Origin: an uncultured Eubacteriales bacterium
GTDB taxonomy: Bacteria > Bacillota > Clostridia > Oscillospirales > Acutalibacteraceae
Assembly: GCA_900317215.1 (NCBI GenBank)
Contig: ONFW01000208.1
Coordinates: 1-17,396 of the forward strand
DNA: 17,396 nt
Reading direction: 5' to 3'
Shown here: positions 6,946 to 12,820 of the stretch, in pieces
Layout: each line of letters opens with the position of its first letter
Position numbering within the stretch: the stretch's first letter is position 1
The notes under the pieces: generated by a model
Database searches by the model: none
Told to the model about the DNA's origin: nothing
What the model saw: the letters and a program-made list of their open reading frames with translations, nothing else
Translations under genes and position numbers: made by a program

Positions 6946-7914
6946 ATGATCTCCGCAATATTAGAAAATACCGCTTCGCAGGTAAGTACAGTAGTGAGCA
7001 CTGCTGAGGAATCTGGGGTGGAAACCTTTGAACAAAACATAAGCAAGGCCCAGGAATGGCTGATGAATGGCTATAATTGGTTTATGGGTTATCTGCCAAA
7101 TATTATCGCGGCTATTCTGATATTAGTTGTGGGCTTCTGGGCAACAAAGATTGTAGGAAAGATCGTGCTGAAGGCAATGACAAAGGGGAAAGCAGATCCC
7201 ACAGTGTCAACCTTTCTTCATTCCCTTGTGGGTGTGACACTCAAGCTGGTAATAGTGATCTGTGTTCTGTCGACCCTCGGAATTGATATGACTACTATAA
7301 TTACTACTGTCGGAGCCGCTGCTGTGACAATAGGACTTGCCTTGAAGGACAGTCTCTCAAATGTTGCGAGCGGCACGCTGATAATACTGAACAAAAAGTT
7401 CAAGATAGGAGATTATCTTGAGACAGAGGGACTAAAGGGCAAGGTGAAAAAAATAGATATGATGTACACCACGCTCTGTACGTACGACAACAAGGAGATC
7501 CTTATACCTAATTCGAGGCTGACCTCAAACAATATCACTAACTATTTTGTCCAGGAATACAGAAGGATAGATCTGATAATCCCCATAGCCTACAGTGAGG
7601 ATATCGCAAAGGCAAGGGAGGTAATAATGACGCTGATAAAGAACAACGATATGATCATACAGGAGAAATATAACCGTGTTGCTGTAGATACCTTAAATTC
7701 AAGCAGCGTTGACCTGAGCGTATGGATCTGGTGCAAAAGTGAGGATTATTGGAACTGCATGGAGCAGATGAAGGAGAGCATCAAGAATTCTCTTGACGCT
7801 AACGGAATAACTATACCGTTCAGTCAGCTTGATCTTCATATTATTGACAAGAACGCCCCCGTAAAAGAGCTGCCGCAGGAGCAGCAGATGCAAATAAAGG
7901 AGAGAGAGTTATGA
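6946..7914 (+). CDS. mscS: MscS-family small-conductance mechanosensitive channel
   Basis: An inner-membrane channel that opens under membrane tension and releases solutes during osmotic downshock. The 322-residue form has three membrane helices (about 50-69, 96-113 and 116-148). The pore helix runs into the family signature GLALKDSLSNVASGTLIIL (130-148), then the beta domain with FKIGDYLE, the PNS motif (188-190) and a C-terminal IPFSQLDLHI segment like the IPFP end of E. coli MscS. The start chosen is ATG 6946, nine bases after GGAG (6933-6936); GTG 6943 is an adjacent alternative. A frame open further upstream to 6712 would add an unrelated A/T-rich leader that covers the promoter. The stop overlaps the coaX start (ATGA), so the two are coupled. 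A short polar N-terminal extension precedes TM1, as in other Firmicute members. Confidence 0.93.
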   Translation: MISAILENTASQVSTVVSTAEESGVETFEQNISKAQEWLMNGYNWFMGYLPNIIAAILILVVGFWATKIVGKIVLKAMTKGKADPTVSTFLHSLVGVTLKLVIVICVLSTLGIDMTTIITTVGAAAVTIGLALKDSLSNVASGTLIILNKKFKIGDYLETEGLKGKVKKIDMMYTTLCTYDNKEILIPNSRLTSNNITNYFVQEYRRIDLIIPIAYSEDIAKAREVIMTLIKNNDMIIQEKYNRVAVDTLNSSSVDLSVWIWCKSEDYWNCMEQMKESIKNSLDANGITIPFSQLDLHIIDKNAPVKELPQEQQMQIKEREL

Positions 7915-8678
7915 TCCTTGCAATTGATGCAGGCAATACGAACATCGTATTCGGAGGAGTTGAAAAAAACGGTAAGACCGCATTCCTCTGCAGAGTAAAT
8001 ACAGATAAGGATAAGACCGAGGACGAATATGCCGTTCAGCTCAAGATATTGATAGAGCTCAACGGGGCATCGACAGGCAGCTTTGAGGGAGGGATAATAT
8101 CCTCTGTTGTGCCTCAGCTCACTCAGGTGCTTAAGAGGGCTGCGGAAAAGGTCACGGGCAAAGCTCCGCTGATCGTTGGCCCCGGAATAAAGACAGGACT
8201 GAATATACTCATCGACAATCCGGCACAGCTTGGCAGTGATCTTGCCGTAGGAGCCGTTGCCGCTATTGCGCTTTATCCAAAGCCTCTTATGGTGATAGAT
8301 ATGGGTACCGCAACGACCATTTGCGTTGTAGATAAGGATTCAAATTACAGGGGAGGAATAATTGCGCCGGGTGTCAGAGTGTCTATGGAGTCTTTGACGA
8401 GAAATGCGGCGCAGCTTCAGAGTATAGGTCTTGCTGCTCCGAAAAAGGCAATAGGCACGAATACTGCAGACTGTATGCGCTCGGGACTTGTGTTCGGAAA
8501 TGCAGCAATGATAGACGGGCTTATCGACCGTATGAGCGAGGAGATAGACGGAGAGCCGGCTGTGATAGCTACAGGAGGTCTTGCACAGAACATAATACCT
8601 TACTGTCGCCATAAGGTGATACTCAATGATGAGCTTCTGCTGACGGGGCTGAGGATAATATACGATAAGAATGTCTGA
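7911..8678 (+). CDS. coaX: Type III pantothenate kinase
   Basis: Phosphorylates pantothenate to 4'-phosphopantothenate with ATP, the first step of CoA synthesis, in the cytoplasm. The 255-residue product has the ASKHA-fold motifs of CoaX: DAGNTN (6-11), GPGIKTGL (90-97), GSD (108-110, where Asp is the catalytic base of the GADR motif), DMGTATT (130-136), GGIIAPG (148-154) and a TGGLAQ segment near 221. The Arg normally after the catalytic Asp (GADR) is Leu111; see findings. The start ATG overlaps the mscS stop by four bases, with AAGGAGA 7897-7903 as its binding site inside mscS. It is followed by a 106-nt palindromic element and then a strong terminator. CoaX enzymes resist feedback by CoA and usually need a monovalent cation. 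Confidence 0.95.
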   Translation: MILAIDAGNTNIVFGGVEKNGKTAFLCRVNTDKDKTEDEYAVQLKILIELNGASTGSFEGGIISSVVPQLTQVLKRAAEKVTGKAPLIVGPGIKTGLNILIDNPAQLGSDLAVGAVAAIALYPKPLMVIDMGTATTICVVDKDSNYRGGIIAPGVRVSMESLTRNAAQLQSIGLAAPKKAIGTNTADCMRSGLVFGNAAMIDGLIDRMSEEIDGEPAVIATGGLAQNIIPYCRHKVILNDELLLTGLRIIYDKNV

Positions 8679-8724
8679 GCCCGGCGCTGACAGGTCTGAC
8701 CCAAAAGGACAGAACGACCGGCTC
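8677..8724 (+). other. Hairpin-forming segment directly after coaX
   Basis: GAGCCCGG, which includes the last bases of the coaX stop, can pair with CCGGCTC (8718-8724) with one bulged base. Inside it, GTCTG (8694-8698) and CAGAAC can form a small inner stem around the AAAA loop. The 8718-8724 arm is followed by the larger palindrome at 8737-8842. Pairing was done by eye and is plausible rather than certain. Confidence 0.35.
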
Positions 8725-8736
8725 GGCGGAAAATAT

Positions 8737-8842
8737 GAATCCGTGAAAATCCAAAGTAAAATATTTCCCTCAAGCCTTTTCAAAGGCGGGCAGAGAAACT
8801 CTTTATACTGAGAATCCCTCTCTGATTGGATTTCACGGATCC
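8737..8842. repeat. 106-nt imperfect palindrome with internal hairpins in the coaX 3' region
   Basis: The arm GAATCCGTGAAAATCCAA (8737-8754) pairs with TTGGATTTCACGGATCC (8826-8842): 16 base pairs, one A-C mismatch and one bulged A. The 71 bases inside can form GCCTT/AAGGC with loop TTCA (8774-8787) and CAGAGA/TCTCTG (8791-8796 with 8819-8824), giving a three-way junction. It lies eight bases before the terminator, so it would sit at the 3' end of the mscS-coaX mRNA, or could be a separate small RNA. A miniature inverted-repeat element is the main alternative, but no target-site duplication is visible. Confidence 0.6.
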
Positions 8843-8849
8843 GGGTTAT

Positions 8850-8888
8850 AAAAAAAGCCGTTATCCTGTTGTCGGATACGGCTTTTTT
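8850..8888. terminator. Bidirectional terminator between coaX and the XRE regulator
   Basis: GCCGTTATCC (8857-8866) pairs with GGATACGGC (8874-8882), with one bulged T and loop TGTTGTC. Seven A residues precede it and six T residues follow, so it works on both strands. The stop codon of the minus-strand regulator (8887-8889) overlaps the T tract. Confidence 0.9.
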
Positions 8889-9585
8889 ATGTGAGCTTCT
8901 TCATTTTTTCTTCTGTGTCACGAATGAGATTATAGAGAGAAGGGGCAAGCTCGGGGTATTTCTTTGAGAGAATATCAGGTGATAACTGAGGCGTAGCTGA
9001 GCTGTCAACGGCACTGTGTTCGGATGTCGGGCGTCCGGTTGTTATGCAGCCGATGTTAGATTCGACAATACTCATCAGTGCTGTGGATACGCCCTGATAA
9101 AGCTCCGGTATTACTGAGAACATCGCCTGCGGGTTTTTGGGATTTGACGAATACAGTGCTCTCATCATTTTGTAAACCGAGACCATGAAGAAGGCGGATA
9201 CCTCTGAGGTAAGCCCCCTGTGTTCGGTGCGGTTAAGTATTTCAAAGATGATGTTCATGGAGTCAGTGATGAGCTTTTTATTCATGGTTATCATGGCGTT
9301 AGGCTTTGAGGGCTCATCTGTTTTTTCCTGTGCAGAACGGACAACCGGCTCGTTTATACGAACCTGAGCTCCGGTTCTGTCAAGGCTCCTGCCGAGAAGA
9401 TAATCACAGGAGACATTGTAGTAATCCGCAATTTTTACTACAAAATCAAGTCCGCATTCGCGGATACCCTTTTCGTAGTGAGAAAGAAGAGCCTGAGAGA
9501 CTCCCAGTTCAAGAGCAGCCTGCTTCTGACTGAGACCTCGTTCCTTTCTCAGCAGTGTGACTATTCTCGGAAAATCGTTGTTCAT
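8887..9585 (-). CDS. XRE-family helix-turn-helix transcriptional regulator
   Basis: A 232-residue DNA-binding protein. Residues 8-66 form a Cro/C1-type helix-turn-helix (LSQKQAALELGVSQALLSHY with the EKG turn), ending in the common NVSCDYLLGRS segment. Residues about 75-100 are a polar linker. The remaining 130 residues are mostly helical and match no domain that I recognise. The start chosen is ATG 9585, preceded by AAGGGGGTG (9591-9599). A frame open up to 9660 lacks a binding site and would extend into the promoter. It ends at the bidirectional terminator and is divergent from the histidine phosphatase. XRE proteins often repress their own gene; the intergenic dyad at 9711-9733 is a possible target, which is inference only. 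No protease or metal-binding motif was seen, so this is not an ImmR-ImmA type pair. Confidence 0.85.
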   Translation of the reverse strand: MNNDFPRIVTLLRKERGLSQKQAALELGVSQALLSHYEKGIRECGLDFVVKIADYYNVSCDYLLGRSLDRTGAQVRINEPVVRSAQEKTDEPSKPNAMITMNKKLITDSMNIIFEILNRTEHRGLTSEVSAFFMVSVYKMMRALYSSNPKNPQAMFSVIPELYQGVSTALMSIVESNIGCITTGRPTSEHSAVDSSATPQLSPDILSKKYPELAPSLYNLIRDTEEKMKKLT

Positions 9586-9710
9586 AATACACCCCCTTGA
9601 CATATCCTTCTCAAAATTATATATTAGAGATGTTATATCAAAAGCCTGCCGAAACAGCATACTTAGACATAATACGACAGATTAAACAGTATGTAAATTA
9701 TATAACATTT

Positions 9711-9733
9711 AAAACAATTTGTAAAGTTGTTTT
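9711..9733. repeat. Inverted repeat AAAACAA-N9-TTGTTTT, possible operator
   Basis: A perfect seven-base dyad (9711-9717 and 9727-9733) in the A/T-rich region between the XRE regulator and the histidine phosphatase. The right arm abuts the proposed -35 box of the phosphatase promoter, a typical operator position. A/T richness raises the chance of coincidence. Confidence 0.4.
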
Positions 9734-9760
9734 TGCTTTTTTTCGGCAGTTATTTAAAAT
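9733..9760 (+). promoter_or_regulatory. Probable promoter of the histidine phosphatase gene
   Basis: -35 TTGCTT (9733-9738), 16-base spacer, -10 TAAAAT (9755-9760, five of six matches). It is 27 bases before the start codon. Confidence 0.45.
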
Positions 9761-9786
9761 AATTATCAGTAAAGGACAGTGAGAAA

Positions 9787-10422
9787 ATGCGTACATATAC
9801 AATATATCTTATCCGTCATGGTGCAGTTGACGAAACCAACAGGGGCAGGTATATAGGAAGGACAGACGTGCATCTTTCCGAAAAGGGAAAAGCTCAGCTC
9901 AGAGAGATCAGGGATACAGCAGGCTACCCTGATCCCGAGGTGATATATTCAAGTCCCCTTGCCCGCTGCGTCGAGAGCTGCTCTGTGATCTATCCGAAAA
10001 GGGATATCAGGACTGTTAGCTCACTGAGTGAATGTGATTTCGGAGAGTGGGAGGGAAAAAGTGCAGAGGAGCTTGCAGGGACTAAGGGATTTGCCGATTG
10101 GCTCAGAAATTCCGACAAAACGCCGCCGCCCGGCGGAGAAAGCGGAAAAGAATTTGCTGCAAGGGTCGCAAGGGGCTTTGAAAGGATAGTCGAGGAGCTG
10201 TCTGCCGAAAACTGCGGTACTGCTGCAATAGTTACCCACGGAGGGGTGATAATGACCATACTTGCTATGTACGGTCTGCCGCAGGCTGAAAGCTACCGCT
10301 GGAGAATGGATAACGGCTACGGCTTTGCCGTAAGGATAACTCCGATGCTGTGGATGAGAGACAGGGTAATGGAGGTCTTTGACACAGTACCCTTTGCTCC
10401 GAAAAGGGATGAAAATATATGA
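9787..10422 (+). CDS. Histidine phosphatase family protein (CobC/GpmB-like)
   Basis: A 211-residue cytoplasmic phosphatase of the phosphoglycerate-mutase-like fold. The catalytic set is complete: LIRHG (9-12; H11 is the phospho-acceptor), Arg60 in SSPLARC, Glu82 in the SECDFGEWEG segment (acid/base) and THGG (150-153; H151). The GRYIGRTDVHLSEKGKAQL region resembles alpha-ribazole phosphatase (CobC) and the broad-specificity phosphatases PhoE/GpmB. No cobalamin gene is nearby, so the substrate cannot be assigned. The ATG follows AAAGGAC (9771-9777). It is a single-gene unit, divergent from the XRE regulator, and its stop codon touches a hairpin that mainly serves the opposite strand. Confidence 0.92.
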   Translation: MRTYTIYLIRHGAVDETNRGRYIGRTDVHLSEKGKAQLREIRDTAGYPDPEVIYSSPLARCVESCSVIYPKRDIRTVSSLSECDFGEWEGKSAEELAGTKGFADWLRNSDKTPPPGGESGKEFAARVARGFERIVEELSAENCGTAAIVTHGGVIMTILAMYGLPQAESYRWRMDNGYGFAVRITPMLWMRDRVMEVFDTVPFAPKRDENI

Positions 10423-10423
10423 A

Positions 10424-10459
10424 AAAGGACTGTCACACCGGAGGGTGCGGCAGTCCTTT
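10424..10459 (-). terminator. Terminator hairpin between the histidine phosphatase and the LCP gene
   Basis: AAAGGACTG (10424-10432) pairs with CAGTCCTTT (10451-10459), and the stem continues inward to a GGAG tetraloop with one mismatch. On the minus strand the stem is followed by a T-rich stretch, suiting the LCP gene. On the plus strand no T run follows beyond the stem, so termination of the phosphatase transcript would be weaker. Confidence 0.7.
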
Positions 10460-10476
10460 GAGCTGTAAGGGGAAAA

Positions 10477-11808
10477 TTACTGAGATGATTCTTCTTTTCT
10501 TGCAACCTGTTCCTCATAGATAAACTCTGCGACCTGCTGTCTGAAATCGTCCCAGTCAATGATAAGTATGACAGATGAAAAGCTGCCGTTGATGTAGACA
10601 GGGTGTTCTTCACCGGAGAAATAGAAAGTCGAGCTGATAGAATCGACCGAAGGGGCTGCTTCCGATACTATATCATACTTGAGATAGGTGGTAAGATCTC
10701 CTGCAAGAGAGGTTATCTCAGAGGTCTTGATGTTTGTCGTGATATAGGGACCGATCTCATATATGACCGACAGAAGAGTGGCGATATCAGTATTCTTGAG
10801 GTCGTTGATGATGATTGAGATAACATCGCGCTGACGCTTTGTTCTTGTGAAGTCGTCTCCGCTGCATATACCATCCTCGCCTCTGTTTCTTGCCTGCCAT
10901 AGAGCCTGCTGTCCGTTGAGATGAACTGTTGCTGTGGGCTCGCTGTCCTCATCCTTCTTTATGAAGGTGAGCGTATTCTTATTTATCGGTTTGTCGGTCT
11001 CAGGAACGGTAGTCTGCCATACGTATTTAAGCTGGGAGCGGATATCTTCTTTATAAGCAGGGTCGGCATCGGAGTATTCGTCCTGATCGTTTATCCACGT
11101 TTGCCAGTTTATATAGTCTACCTCGTCTGAAGTGAGGTCAATGTCGATACCGCCGAGGGTATCGATTATTTTTTTGAAGCTTCCGAAGTCAACAACGGCA
11201 TATCTGTCTATCTTGATACCGTAGTTTTTCTGAATGGTGCTTACGGTCAGCGCAGGACCGCCGAAGGTGTAGGCGGCGTTCAGCCTGTTTTCACCGTAAC
11301 CCGGTATATCAACGTAGGTGTCCCTCATGAGGGAAAGCATTTTCAGCTTGCGGTGACGGGTATCAACAGAGAAAATGACCATTGTATCGGAGTTGCCGAC
11401 ATTTGAGTTGTATCGTCTGTCCTCGCCGAACAGCATGATGTTGAGAACCATGGGGTCGTTCAGAAGGGTGCCGCTGTAGGTCTTTATCTCCTCAGAGTTT
11501 TGAGGGTCAAAATGTGCGGAGCTGTTATTGTAGGAGGTCTGACTTGTCTTCTGGTTGGAATCAGGATCTATCTCCTGATAATTGATCCTGTGAAAATAAT
11601 TATAGACGACGATCAGAGCGGCGCCTGCAAGGATACAGAGAGAAGCCAGAACGGATAACACAGCATTTAAAGCTATCCTGCGCTTTCTCAGCTTGCGCTT
11701 GTAATATGAACCTGCTGTGCTTTTGCCTGATCCGGATTTTTTATAAACTACGACCGTACTGCTGTTTTTTTCGCCGCCCGGTCTTTTGCCCTTGTTATCA
11801 ACAGACAT
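10477..11808 (-). CDS. LytR-CpsA-Psr (LCP) family cell-wall ligase
   Basis: Predicted to transfer glycopolymers from undecaprenyl carriers to peptidoglycan at the outer face of the membrane. The 443 residues hold a basic cytoplasmic N-terminus (1-45), one membrane segment (about 47-70), a polar stalk, the LCP domain (about 121-338) and a C-terminal extension. LCP motifs seen are NSDTMVIFSVD (139-149), the SLMRDTYVDIPG region (159-170; canonical S-x-P-R-D-T, with Met for Pro), NRLNAAYTFGG (174-184), LGGIDIDL and the Arg-rich DDFTRTKRQRDVI (318-330). These Arg and Asp residues bind the pyrophosphate head group and Mg2+ in the family. The start has AGGAGG seven bases upstream. It has its own strong promoter, downstream of the yfbR-like gene on the same strand. 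The attached polymer is unknown; no capsule genes are in the window. Confidence 0.93.
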   Translation of the reverse strand: MSVDNKGKRPGGEKNSSTVVVYKKSGSGKSTAGSYYKRKLRKRRIALNAVLSVLASLCILAGAALIVVYNYFHRINYQEIDPDSNQKTSQTSYNNSSAHFDPQNSEEIKTYSGTLLNDPMVLNIMLFGEDRRYNSNVGNSDTMVIFSVDTRHRKLKMLSLMRDTYVDIPGYGENRLNAAYTFGGPALTVSTIQKNYGIKIDRYAVVDFGSFKKIIDTLGGIDIDLTSDEVDYINWQTWINDQDEYSDADPAYKEDIRSQLKYVWQTTVPETDKPINKNTLTFIKKDEDSEPTATVHLNGQQALWQARNRGEDGICSGDDFTRTKRQRDVISIIINDLKNTDIATLLSVIYEIGPYITTNIKTSEITSLAGDLTTYLKYDIVSEAAPSVDSISSTFYFSGEEHPVYINGSFSSVILIIDWDDFRQQVAEFIYEEQVARKEESSQ

Positions 11809-11880
11809 ATAACAGCCTCCTTCGTGAAAAAAGGGTGATGAAATGATAATGCTGCCTTAGTGTTTTATGCTGACCCTTTC

Positions 11881-11925
11881 ATTATATATCAGAAGGAGCA
11901 GATAAGCAAACACTTTTTTAAAAAA
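11881..11925 (-). promoter_or_regulatory. Strong sigma-A-like promoter with UP-like tract for the LCP gene
   Basis: Read on the minus strand: -35 TTGCTT (11909-11904), 17-base spacer, perfect -10 TATAAT (11886-11881). Immediately upstream of the -35 is TTTTTTAAAAAA (11925-11914), at the place where alpha-subunit UP elements bind. It should be a strong promoter. Confidence 0.7.
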
Positions 11926-12005
11926 TGTCGTGTTTTCTATTTTTTCATGAGGCTATATCGCTATATTTGTTAATAATTTCGGGCTTACCGGAGACAAGCA
12001 AGGTT

Positions 12006-12599
12006 TTAGAGCGCAATGTTCTGCTCGTCAAGAGAAAGACTGTAGGAGGGCAGGAAATCCCTCATGAAGATATCAGCCTCTTCAAGCTCCATTTTTTCAA
12101 GCGCAAGAGTTATTTCTGTTTTAGCTTTGCAAAACTCTCTGTTGCCCATCTGCTCCTCCTCTATGCATTTAATGAGAGCAGAGAGCTTGTCCGCTGCTTT
12201 TATCAGCTTAAGGGTGTGCTCATCGGTATCATAGGGGAGAAGGAGCTTTTCATATTCCTCCCTCATGTATTCGGGCAGAGCTCCCATGAGCTGATGTGCA
12301 GCCTCCTCTTCAATATTCTTATATGCATTTCTGAGAGTCTTGCTGGAATACTTTATCGGCGTAGGAAGATCTCCCGTGATGATCTCCGTGCAGTCATGGA
12401 ACAGTGCGACCGCTGCGGCGTGCTCCGGGTCGACATTATTTCCCAGCTTTTTATTGCTGATAACTGCAAGAGCATGGGCGAGCATTGCCGTGGTCAGACT
12501 GTGCTCGCTGATATTCTCAAGTCGGGTATTGTTCATCAGAGACCAGCGGTTGATGTACTTCATCCGTGACATAATGGCAAAAAAATGATAACTGCTCAT
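12006..12599 (-). CDS. yfbR: YfbR-like HD-domain 5'-deoxynucleotidase
   Basis: Hydrolyses deoxyribonucleoside 5'-monophosphates, helping to balance dNTP pools in the cytoplasm. The 197-residue protein is similar to E. coli YfbR along most of its length. From memory of the E. coli enzyme, the active-site residues fall at the same numbers: R18-W19 (INRWSL), H33 (SEHSL), H68-D69 (FHDCTE), E72, D77 (GDLPTP) and D137 (KAADKLSALIKC). H33, H68, D69 and D137 bind the divalent metal. The end, PSYSLSLDE, also matches the family. The ATG at 12599 follows AAAGGAG. It is divergent from yfhO. No clear terminator separates it from the LCP gene, which has its own promoter in the 197-base gap, so some read-through into the LCP gene is likely. 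Confidence 0.95.
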   Translation of the reverse strand: MSSYHFFAIMSRMKYINRWSLMNNTRLENISEHSLTTAMLAHALAVISNKKLGNNVDPEHAAAVALFHDCTEIITGDLPTPIKYSSKTLRNAYKNIEEEAAHQLMGALPEYMREEYEKLLLPYDTDEHTLKLIKAADKLSALIKCIEEEQMGNREFCKAKTEITLALEKMELEEADIFMRDFLPSYSLSLDEQNIAL

Positions 12600-12632
12600 T
12601 GTGATATTCTCCTTTATTATTTGCTTTCTAAT

Positions 12633-12661
12633 AATCTACCACAAATACGCCCTCATTACAA
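12633..12661 (-). promoter_or_regulatory. Probable promoter of the yfbR-like gene
   Basis: Read on the minus strand: -35 TTGTAA (12661-12656), 17-base spacer, -10 TAGATT (12638-12633, four of six) with an extended TGG element. It is moderate in quality and rightly placed about 35 bases before the start codon. Confidence 0.45.
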
Positions 12662-12758
12662 TAGCCTGAAAATCATTGTACAAGAATATGGACATATTCG
12701 TCTTTCGTCGCTTCGGCAAAAATAGCTGTGATTAATAGTAGATTTTTGAAAAAGAATG

Positions 12759-12767
12759 TGTTACAAT
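12759..12767 (+). promoter_or_regulatory. Extended -10 promoter of the YfhO-family gene
   Basis: TGT followed by TACAAT (12762-12767, five of six) is an extended -10. No good -35 is seen at 16-18 bases upstream. It is 53 bases before the ATG at 12821. Confidence 0.4.
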
Positions 12768-12820
12768 AGATAAGTATTGTTTTTATTATAAATGATAATC
12801 GGAGCTAAGGAGGCTAAAAA

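Noticed and set aside
9586..9660. Upstream extension of the XRE regulator frame by 25 codons
   Set aside because: No binding site precedes it, while ATG 9585 has a strong AAGGGGGTG and gives a helix-turn-helix at the usual place near the N-terminus.
9597..9782. Plus-strand 61-codon frame starting with TTG
   Set aside because: It has a TTG start without a ribosome binding site, an A/T-driven composition, and covers the divergent promoter region and the dyad.
11830..11879. AAAGGGT/ACCCTTT pairing with a T run in the LCP leader, resembling an attenuator
   Set aside because: One arm lies at or before the expected transcription start, just downstream of the -10, so the stem would probably not be fully transcribed; the 36-base loop also makes it weak.
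11925..12569. Plus-strand 214-codon frame opposite the yfbR-like gene
   Set aside because: The minus strand encodes a protein with a full YfbR active site; the plus frame is its shadow and resembles nothing known.
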